A DNA stretch of 64,000 bases from CP2-2F sp034436355 (lineage in GTDB: Bacteria > Chloroflexota > Anaerolineae > Aggregatilineales > UBA2796): positions 62,001 to 126,000 of the forward strand of contig DAOTVQ010000038.1 of the NCBI GenBank assembly GCA_034436355.1, in the 5' to 3' direction. The stretch's first letter is position 1; each line of letters starts with the position of its first letter. The notes beneath the pieces were generated by a model that had not been told where the DNA came from, ran no database searches, and saw nothing but the letters and a program-made list of their open reading frames with translations. Positions 1 to 7,047 of the stretch are shown piece after piece. The position numbers were made by a program, and so were the translations under genes.

Positions 1-89
1 GGTGCGGCGGGCAGCCGTCGGTCGTTCACCGTTATGTGTGCTTTCCAACATGCTTTCCTCACGGAACACTTCTCTGAACGGTAAAGCGA

Positions 90-117
90 GCCTGTGCTAC
101 CTCAGGGCAGCACAGGC
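90..117 (-). terminator. Putative terminator downstream of metY
   Basis: A 9-bp perfect stem (GCCTGTGCT / AGCACAGGC, 10-nt loop) lies 13 nt past the metY stop. There is no strong T-run after it on the minus strand, so it may be a weak or factor-assisted terminator. Nothing else is visible in bases 1-89. Confidence 0.5.
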
Positions 118-130
118 GACATCAGCAGGG

Positions 131-1474
131 TTAGGCAACAGGCGGGCGAACGCTTTGCGAAACCTTCAACGCCTGATCAATGTCCCACAGAATGTCTTCA
201 ATGTCCTCAATGCCAATGGCAAGGCGGATGTAATCTTCGGTGACGCCAGTAGCGCGCTGTTCTTCGGGGCTAAGCTGGCTGTGCGTGGTGCTGGCGGGGT
301 GAATTGCCAATGAGCGCGCATCGCCTACATTTGCCAAGTGGCTGAAAATCTTCAGGTTGTTGATGAACGCCTTGCCGCTTGCCAAGCCGCCCTTAATGCC
401 AAAGCCGATCACTGCACCGGCACCCTTTGGCAGATATTTCTTAGCGCGCTCATAGCTGGTGTGGCTTGGCAAACCGGGATAATTCACCCAAGCCACAGCG
501 GGATGATTTTCAAGGTGTTGGGCAACTGCTAGGGCGTTATCCACATGGCGCTGCACGCGCAAGGCAAGCGTCTCTAGCCCGATTAGGTTCAGGAAGCTGT
601 TGAAGGGTGCTTGTGAACCACCAAAATCGCGCAGACCGACTACACGCGCACGGATGATAAAGGCAGCCGCACCTGCCACATCTGCCAGCACCGCACCATG
701 ATAGGCGGGTTCTGGCTGCACGATACCCCGATGTCTGCCGCTTGCCTTCCAATCAAACTTGCCGCTATCCACAATCACGCCGCCAATGCTCAAGCCGTGT
801 CCGCCGATCCATTTGGTGGTGGAATGCACCACAATATCCACGCCATATTCAAAGGGACGGATCAGGTATGGCGTGCCAAAGGTGTTATCCACAATCACAG
901 GCACGCCGTGCTTGTGCGCCACAGCCGTGATGCCTTCAAAATCAGGAATCTCCAGCTTCGGGTTGCCGATTGTCTCTAGATAGATGGCGCGTGTCTTATC
1001 GTTGATCAGGCGCTCATAATCAGCGGGATCATCGCCTTCCACAAAATGAACGGTGATGCCCAAGCGCCGCAGTGATTGCGAAAAGAGCGTATAGGTGCCG
1101 CCATAGAGCGCGGCTGATGAGATAATTTCATCCCCTGCATCGGCAAGAGTGAGGATCGCCAAAGTCTCTGCGAACTGCCCTGAGGCTGTTGCCAAGGCAC
1201 CAATGCCGCCTTCCAGCGCGGCGATGCGCTGCTCGAAGGCGTCGTTGGTGGGGTTCATAATGCGCGTGTAGATGTTGCCGGGAACTTGCAGGGCAAAGAG
1301 CGCCGCAGCGTGATCAGTATCCTTAAACTGATAGCTAGTGGTTTGGTAAAGCGGCACGGCACGCGCTTGCGTGGTTGGGTCGGGCGAATAGCCCGCGTGC
1401 AGCGCGTTGGTGTTGAACTTCAAGGGGCGCGGCGTTTCACCGCTGCCATTGGCATTACCGTTTGAATTGGACAT
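131..1474 (-). CDS. metY: O-acetylhomoserine aminocarboxypropyltransferase / homocysteine synthase
   Basis: A cytosolic PLP enzyme of the Cys/Met metabolism family, which makes homocysteine from O-acetylhomoserine and sulfide. The 447-residue length is that of MetY rather than of the shorter MetB/MetC. The PLP lysine lies in VVHSTTKWIGGHG, and typical motifs include YTRIMNPTNDAFEQR near the N-terminus and NVGDARSLAIHPASTTH near the C-terminus. An ATG at 1474 is preferred over the in-frame TTG at 1480 because AAAGGG stands 7 nt upstream of it. The first 15 residues are Asn/Gly-rich and probably unstructured. metX is not in the window and could follow just beyond the left edge. The tRNA-Cys gene lies only 42 nt upstream on the same strand, so the two may share a transcript. 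Confidence 0.93.
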   Translation of the reverse strand: MSNSNGNANGSGETPRPLKFNTNALHAGYSPDPTTQARAVPLYQTTSYQFKDTDHAAALFALQVPGNIYTRIMNPTNDAFEQRIAALEGGIGALATASGQFAETLAILTLADAGDEIISSAALYGGTYTLFSQSLRRLGITVHFVEGDDPADYERLINDKTRAIYLETIGNPKLEIPDFEGITAVAHKHGVPVIVDNTFGTPYLIRPFEYGVDIVVHSTTKWIGGHGLSIGGVIVDSGKFDWKASGRHRGIVQPEPAYHGAVLADVAGAAAFIIRARVVGLRDFGGSQAPFNSFLNLIGLETLALRVQRHVDNALAVAQHLENHPAVAWVNYPGLPSHTSYERAKKYLPKGAGAVIGFGIKGGLASGKAFINNLKIFSHLANVGDARSLAIHPASTTHSQLSPEEQRATGVTEDYIRLAIGIEDIEDILWDIDQALKVSQSVRPPVA

Positions 1475-1516
1475 GAACAAACCCTTTCTGAACAGGACAA
1501 AAAGCAGCCCGACCTA

Positions 1517-1588
1517 AGGTGGTGACGGGAATCGAACCCGTGCCTAGTGATTTTGCAGACCACTGCGTTTCCACTTCGCCACACCACC
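1517..1588 (-). tRNA. tRNA-Cys (anticodon GCA)
   Basis: Reading the minus strand, a complete cloverleaf is visible: acceptor GGTGGTG / CACCACC, anticodon loop CTGCAAA with anticodon GCA, T-arm ACGGG-TTCGATT-CCCGT and discriminator U. U73 is a known identity element of tRNA-Cys. The 3' CCA is not encoded, unlike in the tRNA-Ser gene nearby. Confidence 0.96.
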
Positions 1589-1642
1589 ACATATAAGATA
1601 GAATGTTTGCGCTAAGCAGTTGAGTCCGTGTGCAGACAACAA

Positions 1643-1673
1643 AAAAGCTCCGACGCACTGGCTCGGAGCTTTT
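1643..1673 (-). terminator. Intrinsic terminator between fur and tRNA-Cys
   Basis: An 11-bp stem (arms 1643-1653 and 1663-1673, AAAAGCTCCGA / TCGGAGCTTTT) is followed on the minus strand by six T residues. It ends the candidate small RNA that starts near 1818 and lies 54 nt before tRNA-Cys. Confidence 0.85.
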
Positions 1674-1818
1674 CACACGCGCCCTAGCAGTGGCTAGGCG
1701 TGTTGCAGCCGAGTGCCATAGTGCCTTGCACCACGCATCTTGCAACACATCATACAGCCATTCAGGTTAGCGCTTGGGTAATTCATTGAAAGCTCAAGTT
1801 CAGGATTTATCCTATCTG
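1643..1818 (-). ncRNA. Candidate small RNA, about 175 nt
   Basis: The 374-nt gap between fur and tRNA-Cys contains what looks like a complete minus-strand transcription unit. There is a promoter (-35 TTGCAC at 1849-1854, 18-nt spacer, -10 TACACT at 1825-1830), then an 8-bp stem (1741-1748 with 1700-1707, GTGTTGCA / TGCAACAC), a 6-bp stem (1693-1698 with 1683-1688, CCTAGC / GCTAGG) and the terminator at 1643-1673. A 30-codon ORF (1786-1694, with three Cys) overlaps the first stem but has no clear ribosome binding site, so a structured RNA seems likelier than a peptide. I do not recognise it as 6S, SRP, tmRNA or RNase P RNA; a divergent 6S RNA remains possible. Confidence 0.5.
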
Positions 1819-1962
1819 GAAAGTAGTGTAACACAGCTTTTGAAAATTGTGCAAGAGGCAATTTCTGAAATTCGCGCAAAACAGATAACGGCAGGGTGAA
1901 CTTTGCAAGGGCTGGAAGTTGATCTGAGCATTAAGCGCTCTCAGCTTTATTTGAGGTGGGTG

Positions 1963-2421
1963 TCATGTTGAAGGTTCTGTTCGGGCAAGTTCAAGCTGGC
2001 AGGTGTGGCATAAGCCATCAGCGCAGATGCACACATCGCGTACTAACAAGCCAAGTTGATCGGCAAGCTGCTGCCGAATGGTTTCCGTGAGCGTGCTGTG
2101 AAAGGCAGTTACCTGTTTGCACTGGCGGCAGGTGAAGTGATAGGTTGGCTCTGCACGTTGCAACTCATAAAATTTGCGGGTGTGGTCGGGCGAGTGGTAG
2201 TGTGCCTGCACCAAGCCTGCTGCTTCCAAAACGTTCAGGGTGCGGTAAATGGTGGTCAGGTTGATGCCTGAAACACGGCGCTTGGCAATTTCTAGCAGCG
2301 TTTCGGCGTCTAGTTGTTGGTCAGCATTCGCCAGAATGTCCAGCAGGATGTAGCGCTGTTCGGTCATGCGCCCGCCGGCTTGCCGAATTGCCTGACTGGC
2401 ACGCTCTAAGAAGGTTGGCAT
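1963..2421 (-). CDS. Fur-family metal-responsive repressor
   Basis: A 152-residue cytosolic transcription factor of the Fur/Zur/PerR family. A winged-helix DNA-binding region (residues about 10-80, with LTTIYRTLNVLEAAGLV as recognition segment) is followed by a dimerisation domain with the two structural-zinc CxxC pairs, C98-x2-C101 (TCRQC) and C138-x2-C141 (LCHTC). His-rich segments (HYHSPDHTRKFYE, THYHF-like region around H95) fit a regulatory metal site. Sequence alone does not tell Fur from Zur or PerR, so no symbol is given. The ATG at 2421 is preceded by GAGGCG. A Fur-box-like palindrome lies about 200 nt upstream at 2619-2633. Confidence 0.9.
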   Translation of the reverse strand: MPTFLERASQAIRQAGGRMTEQRYILLDILANADQQLDAETLLEIAKRRVSGINLTTIYRTLNVLEAAGLVQAHYHSPDHTRKFYELQRAEPTYHFTCRQCKQVTAFHSTLTETIRQQLADQLGLLVRDVCICADGLCHTCQLELARTEPST

Positions 2422-2618
2422 CGTCGCCTCGCATTACCTAAGGCAGGTTTGTTGCAAACTGCTTACATTGACAGTGTAGCGCGGCGGCTAGGCGCGTCTA
2501 GTGAAAAACGTCACTTTTTTGGAATGATAAACCGTGATAAAGCATAGGTTTTTTGTGGGTGAAAAGATGAACGCATCTTCGGGATGTTCAAGCCTGACCC
2601 AATAGACCGCGCCTTGCT

Positions 2619-2633
2619 GGAGAATCATTCTCT
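2619..2633. promoter_or_regulatory. Possible Fur/Zur-type box
   Basis: Bases 2620-2632 form the odd palindrome GAGAATCATTCTC. Placed in the 15-mer 2619-2633, it agrees with the classical 7-1-7 Fur box TGATAATNATTATCA at 11 of the 14 defined positions. It lies between the divergent fur gene and the promoter of tRNA-Ser, just upstream of the latter's -35. Assignment is inference from similarity and from the nearby regulator gene. Confidence 0.35.
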
Positions 2634-2640
2634 CTCTGCC

Positions 2641-2669
2641 TTGACTTAGGGCGAGTCAGCGTTTACAAT
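2641..2669 (+). promoter_or_regulatory. Sigma70-type promoter of tRNA-Ser
   Basis: TTGACT (2641-2646) and TACAAT (2664-2669) are separated by 17 nt, a near-consensus housekeeping promoter that would start transcription about 10 nt before the tRNA. Confidence 0.8.
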
Positions 2670-2685
2670 AACCCATAACAAACTA

Positions 2686-2777
2686 GGGGGGGTGCCAGAG
2701 TGGACGATTGGGGCCGCCTGCTAAGCGGTTTCCCTGCGAAAGCGGGGACAAGGGTTCGAATCCCTTCCCTCCCGCCA
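2686..2777 (+). tRNA. tRNA-Ser (anticodon GCT)
   Basis: A class II tRNA with a long variable arm (CCCTGCGAAAGCGGGG). Acceptor GGGGGGG pairs with CCCTCCC (one G-U), the anticodon loop holds GCT, the T-arm is AAGGG-TTCGAAT-CCCTT, the discriminator is G and CCA is encoded at 2775-2777. It reads AGC/AGU serine codons. Confidence 0.96.
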
Positions 2778-2786
2778 CCCAAACAT

Positions 2787-2808
2787 GAGACTAGCTATGG
2801 CTAGTCTC
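2787..2808 (+). terminator. Terminator of tRNA-Ser
   Basis: A 9-bp stem GAGACTAGC / GCTAGTCTC with a TATG loop, followed by a T-rich stretch on the plus strand (GTTTGATTTT). It sits 10 nt after the tRNA and just past the end of the converging acetyltransferase gene. Confidence 0.75.
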
Positions 2809-2816
2809 GTTTGATT

Positions 2817-3652
2817 TTAAGTTTGCGCAGCGCGTAGGCGCGTAAAGGCTGCCTCTGCGAAATCTGCGGCGGCGCGCCCCGAAAACAAGCGCGTTTCTGC
2901 CAAACCGACCTTGCCAACGCGCACCACACCGCTTTGTGCCTCAAAAGCCGCACCGATTGCCTCAAAGCGATCCGTATCAGCCTCCACATCTTCATAGGTT
3001 GCCCAGACCGTTGACCATCGCGCAAGATCGGTGAACCTTGCTGCGTCAACGGCGGATTTGGCGCACGGTATTCGCCCAAGTGGAAGATCGTATTGGTCTC
3101 GTAGGTGGTGCCGATCATGAGTGTGTAGCCATCCAGCGCATAGAGTTTCGCCAATGGCGAGCCATCGCCCAAGCCGTGGGCAAGGCTGTGATCGGCGGTG
3201 ATGTATTCGGCGTGTTTGCCCCATGCCGAAAAGCTATCCATTGGGTGGTAGCTGCGCCGCACATTTGGGAACGTGCGGAATAACTCCGGCAGGATGCCGA
3301 TGCCGCGTGTTGGTGTGATAGCGGGATCAAAGGCGGGTGTGTGGTCACGGATGATCTGCCACCATGCCTCTGGCACAGGTGGATTTTTCCATTGAGCGGG
3401 ATCGCTCAGGTGGCTGGAGAAAGCAGGCATCACCAGTGTGCCGTCAGGTGTCAGCACATCTTGCAGGGCAAGGATCAGGCTAATTGCACCGCCGGGAACA
3501 TAGCCGACCTTACTGAGGGAAGAATGCACCAGCAGCGTCATGCCTGCTTGCACGCCAAGCACCCGCAGATCAGCGGCAAGGCTTTGGCGTGTCTGTGGTG
3601 TTTCTGAAATAGCAATCACCGCCGACTCATCGTGTTTGCGCTGTTGGCTCAC
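2817..3652 (-). pseudogene. AAC(3)-family aminoglycoside N-acetyltransferase, frameshifted
   Basis: The first ~215 residues, from a GTG at 3652 that overlaps the upstream stop as GTGA, are a good AAC(3)/YokD-type acetyltransferase: LLVHSSLSKVGYVPGG, GTLVMPAFSSHLSDP, MIGTTYETNTIFHLGEY. After ILRDGQR the frame departs from the family, while the -1 frame continues it with VWATYEDVEADTDRF and GKVGLAETRLFSGR down to a stop at 2817. One base appears to be missing near 3008-3010. Left unrepaired, the protein has an unrelated basic C-terminus ending at 2801. This is either a real inactivating mutation or an assembly error. If repaired, the enzyme would acetylate an aminoglycoside or another amine with acetyl-CoA. 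Confidence 0.85.
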
Positions 3653-4269
3653 TGTGCCTCGCTATCGCCTTCAGTTGGAGAAGGTGCTGCCACAGGCGGT
3701 AAGTTGCGGAATAGGACTGCCATGCTCAGGCGGAAGCCATTCAGCAGGGTGCCGCCTTCAAAAAAGCCGTCCGCCTCAATTGGTTGAAGGCTCAGGCTGC
3801 CATCAGGGGCAAGGCGGCAAGCATCCGCCGCCTTTTCATCAGGATAAATCAGCCCGACCAGTGCTGTGCCTGCTTTTAGATAGCGGTGTGCCTTGCGCTG
3901 CACTGTGCACACGGAATCGGTTGGCGAAAGGACTTCAACTGCCACATCTGGCGCAATGGGAAAGTAGCGGGTTGGTGCGGCAACCAGCTTTGCCTTGCTG
4001 ATGAACGCGCCATCTGGCACATAAACCGTATGCGGATCAAGCAGGAATGTGCCATCAGCACCACTTACATAGCCGAGATCGTGTTCTTCAACAAAGTTCA
4101 GAAGAAAACGTCCGAATCTCAAGGCAATTAGAGACGGAATAGCACTGGCTGGCGACATCACTACAATTTCTCCATCGTGCAGTTCAAAATCGCGCTCCGC
4201 ATACTCAGGCAGACTCATCAGGTGATCTAAATCATCCACCGTGTAGCGCGTTTGCACCTGAATGCTCAT
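3649..4269 (-). CDS. Uma2-family (DUF820) putative endonuclease-fold protein
   Basis: A 206-residue protein with the Uma2 signature: RDFELHDGEIVVMSPAS near the N-terminus, VPDGAFIS in the middle and APDVAVEVLSPTDS carrying the Asp and Glu of the PD-(D/E)XK-type core. Uma2 proteins are very abundant in Chloroflexota and cyanobacteria, and their physiological role is unknown. It overlaps the following acetyltransferase gene by 4 nt and lies 21 nt after gatB, so the three look co-transcribed. The C-terminal 20 residues are low-complexity (Pro/Ser/Glu). Confidence 0.85.
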   Translation of the reverse strand: MSIQVQTRYTVDDLDHLMSLPEYAERDFELHDGEIVVMSPASAIPSLIALRFGRFLLNFVEEHDLGYVSGADGTFLLDPHTVYVPDGAFISKAKLVAAPTRYFPIAPDVAVEVLSPTDSVCTVQRKAHRYLKAGTALVGLIYPDEKAADACRLAPDGSLSLQPIEADGFFEGGTLLNGFRLSMAVLFRNLPPVAAPSPTEGDSEAQ

Positions 4270-4290
4270 TCCAGCACACTTCCGCTTCGC

Positions 4291-5739
4291 CTAGCAGCGC
4301 TTTTTCAAATGGTCGTTCAGCAGGCTGTTGGTCAGCTCTGCCGGAAACTTGCCGCGCCCTTCACGCATCACCTGCCCGATCAGGAATTTCAGCACCTTTT
4401 CCTCACCGCCGCAGAAGCGCGCCACTTCGTCAGCGTTGGCATCCAACACTTTGGTGATCGCTGCCTCGATCAGGGCAGTATCTTGCGTCTGTTCTAGCCC
4501 TAGCTGGCGCACCACATCGGCAGGTGTGCCGCCTTGCTCAAAAAGCGCATCCAGCACCTTCTTGGCAGCATTATTGTTGATGGTGCCGCTATCTACCAAC
4601 TTGATCAGGTCGGCAAGTGCCATCGGCGTCACCTTTGTCTCGGCAATGCTCTCACTAGGCACTGCTGCTTTGTTCATGCGCGCAAATAGCTCATTGATGA
4701 TCCAGTTGGCTGCCTTTTTTGGCTCAGCACCGCTACTGAGCGTTGCCTCAAAGTAATCGGCAACGGGACGATCTGCCACCAAGACGGACGCTTCATAAGC
4801 ACTCAAGCCAAGCCCGATCAGGCGGTTGCGCTTGGCATCAGGCAGTTCGGGCAAGCTGCGCCGAATGTCTTCGATCCATTCGGGGCTGATGACCAGCGGT
4901 GGCAGATCAGGCTCTGGGAAATAGCGGTAATCGTGCGCGGATTCTTTCTCGCGCTGCATGACGACCGTGCCGCGTGCCTCATCCCAACCGAGCGTTGCCT
5001 GCACAACCGTGCCGCCACTCTCATAAGTCTTAATCTGGCGCTCGATCTCAACAGCGCTGGCACGCGCTAAACTGCGAATGCTATTCAGGTTCTTCACTTC
5101 GGTGCGCGTGCGTAGTTCATTGCTGCCCACAGGGCGCACGCTGATGTTTGGCTCCATCCGCAGCACACCCTTAGACATATCACCGCTGTTCACACCCAAA
5201 TATTGCAAGATGGCACGCAGTTTGCGCCCATATGCCTCTGCCTCTTCGGCGCTGCGGATGTCTGGCTCCGTCACAATCTCTAGCAGCGGCACACCCGAAC
5301 GGTTGAAGTCAATCAGGCTGCTGCCGCCAACGTGGATGGACTTCCCAGTGTCCTCTTCAAGGTGGGCGCGCCGAATGCCAATGCGCTTGGTGCTGCCGTC
5401 AGGCAGGTCAATATCCAGCCAGCCATTGATGGCAAGTGGCAGTTCATACTGGCTGATCTGGTAACCTTTGGGCAAGTCGGGATAGAAATAGCTTTTGCGG
5501 GCAAAAACGTTGGTTGTGGCGATCTGGCAATTGAGCGCCAAGCCAACCCGAATGGCAAACTCGACAGCACGGCGGTTAATGACAGGCAGCACGCCGGGCA
5601 TTCCCAAACAAATTGGGCAAACAACGGTGTTTGGGTCGGCAGTGGTGCTATCTACCACTGCACAGCCGCAAAACATCTTACTCTCGGTCAATAATTCGGC
5701 ATGAACTTCCAAGCCGATCACAGCTTCATAAGCAGTCAT
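4291..5739 (-). CDS. gatB: Asp-tRNA(Asn)/Glu-tRNA(Gln) amidotransferase subunit B
   Basis: The kinase/tRNA-binding subunit of GatCAB, which phosphorylates misacylated Glu-tRNA(Gln) or Asp-tRNA(Asn) and amidates it with ammonia from GatA. The 482 residues are full length. It begins with YEAVIGLEVHAELLTESKMF, has the zinc Cys pairs CGC and CPIC near residues 24-44, the catalytic-cradle motif YFYPDLPKGYQISQYE, and the C-terminal YqeY-like tail domain from about residue 330. The ATG at 5739 is preceded by GAGGAC. gatA and gatC are not adjacent; the amidase at 14.2 kb is probably not GatA. Confidence 0.97.
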   Translation of the reverse strand: MTAYEAVIGLEVHAELLTESKMFCGCAVVDSTTADPNTVVCPICLGMPGVLPVINRRAVEFAIRVGLALNCQIATTNVFARKSYFYPDLPKGYQISQYELPLAINGWLDIDLPDGSTKRIGIRRAHLEEDTGKSIHVGGSSLIDFNRSGVPLLEIVTEPDIRSAEEAEAYGRKLRAILQYLGVNSGDMSKGVLRMEPNISVRPVGSNELRTRTEVKNLNSIRSLARASAVEIERQIKTYESGGTVVQATLGWDEARGTVVMQREKESAHDYRYFPEPDLPPLVISPEWIEDIRRSLPELPDAKRNRLIGLGLSAYEASVLVADRPVADYFEATLSSGAEPKKAANWIINELFARMNKAAVPSESIAETKVTPMALADLIKLVDSGTINNNAAKKVLDALFEQGGTPADVVRQLGLEQTQDTALIEAAITKVLDANADEVARFCGGEEKVLKFLIGQVMREGRGKFPAELTNSLLNDHLKKRC

Positions 5740-5759
5740 GAGTCCTCGTCATATGGTGG

Positions 5760-6911
5760 TTAGGTATTAGCAGCCAAAGCGCTGCCACGTGCCGCTAACT
5801 CTTCAGCGAGTTTGAGCATTTGGGTGGCAACAATGGAGGTTGGCTGGAACAGCACCATAGGCGTGCCTGCCTCAGCCGCTTGTGCCGAAAGTTCTGGTGC
5901 AGGCGTCACGAGGGCAAGAATTTCATGCCCAAGCAGTTGCTCTGCCTCTTGCCAAGGCACATGCACCTGGGACGGCGTGCGGTTGACAATGACCACATTC
6001 GCCCGTCCGCGCCCCAAGCCCAAGCCCTCCAATTCGCCGATCATTTCACGCGCCATGTTCAAGGTAATGCGGTTCGGCTCTGCCACCACCACCACCTGAT
6101 CCACTTCGCGCACAAGGCGTGCCGTCAGGCGTGTTAAGCCGCTGCCCAAGTCCAGCACAGCGCGCCGTGCCAAGCCACGTAAAGTTTTCAAGGCGGCAAC
6201 CACGGAATCAACGTTCACATTCAGCAGGGTATCTTTAGGGCGTGCCGAGCTGAGCAGCAGCTTTAAGCCGCTAGGATGTGCGGCAAGTTCCGCCTCTACT
6301 GTGCGGGCAGTGATCTCGGCTGGCGGGCGCCCAAGCAGGTTCATCATGCCTACCGCACGTGGCGCGTTGAGCGACAAGCTCAAACTGCCCTGTCCAGGGC
6401 GAATATCCACCAGCACAGTTGGTTCTTTCTGCTGCATGGCGGCAGCAATGTTGGCAGCCAGTGTGCTAGTGCCAACACCACCTTTGGCACCCAAGAAGGC
6501 AATTAACGATCCGCCGTTGGCAGCCGTGCGGCGTTGGGCGGCACTGCGCATCAGCAGTGCCTTCACACGGGAGGCAAGCTCTGCGGGATGAGTCGGTTTT
6601 GCCAAGTAATCATCAGCACCTGCCTCAAAGCCCTGCACCTTGTCATCAATCAGCGTTTTGGCGGTGAACATGATGATCGGGATCGGCTGTGTGGTGGGGT
6701 TGGCGCGCAAACGGCGGCAAATTTCATAGCCATCGAGATCGGGCATCATCACATCGAGGATGATGAGATCAGGGCGTTCAGCCGTAGCGCGGGCAATTGC
6801 TTGCGTGCCGTTGCTGGCAGCCGTCACTTCGTAGCCTTGCCGTTGCAGCATTAAGCCGATCAGCTTTAGGCTGTCAATGTCATCATCAACAATCAGGATT
6901 TTCTCAGCCAT
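5760..6911 (-). CDS. Response-regulator receiver fused to CpaE/TadZ-like MinD-family ATPase
   Basis: Residues 4-118 are a REC domain with the acidic pair near D9-D11, phosphoacceptor D53 (LDVMMPDLDGYE) and switch Lys 105 (YLAKP). After a short linker, residues 136-375 form a deviant-Walker ATPase (GAKGGVGTST at 141-150) of the ParA/MinD/CpaE type, with VVVVAEPNRITLNMARE and VIVNRTPSQ further on. Such proteins localise pilus (Tad/Flp) machinery or other polar assemblies. Unlike many CpaE/TadZ proteins, whose receiver domain is degenerate, this one keeps the receiver residues. No tad/cpa genes lie near it. Its real target is therefore unknown. Confidence 0.88.
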   Translation of the reverse strand: MAEKILIVDDDIDSLKLIGLMLQRQGYEVTAASNGTQAIARATAERPDLIILDVMMPDLDGYEICRRLRANPTTQPIPIIMFTAKTLIDDKVQGFEAGADDYLAKPTHPAELASRVKALLMRSAAQRRTAANGGSLIAFLGAKGGVGTSTLAANIAAAMQQKEPTVLVDIRPGQGSLSLSLNAPRAVGMMNLLGRPPAEITARTVEAELAAHPSGLKLLLSSARPKDTLLNVNVDSVVAALKTLRGLARRAVLDLGSGLTRLTARLVREVDQVVVVAEPNRITLNMAREMIGELEGLGLGRGRANVVIVNRTPSQVHVPWQEAEQLLGHEILALVTPAPELSAQAAEAGTPMVLFQPTSIVATQMLKLAEELAARGSALAANT

Positions 6912-7047
6912 GCTCGGTTTGCTTCCTTTGGTGCTTTATTATGTGCAGTGTAGCATGAGGCGCGTTTGCGTGCAATGTGGCATGGCTAGAGAATGCAAAC
7001 GTTGGGCAATTTTTTGCACTTTTTTAGCACTCTAAATGCAAAAAGCA

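Noticed and set aside
1475..1516. An S-adenosylmethionine riboswitch upstream of metY
   Set aside because: Only 42 nt separate metY from tRNA-Cys, too short for any known SAM riboswitch, and no terminator/antiterminator pair is seen there.
1694..1786. A 30-residue Cys-containing peptide gene
   Set aside because: No clear ribosome binding site, and the region folds into the stem structure of the proposed small RNA. Kept only as part of that entry.
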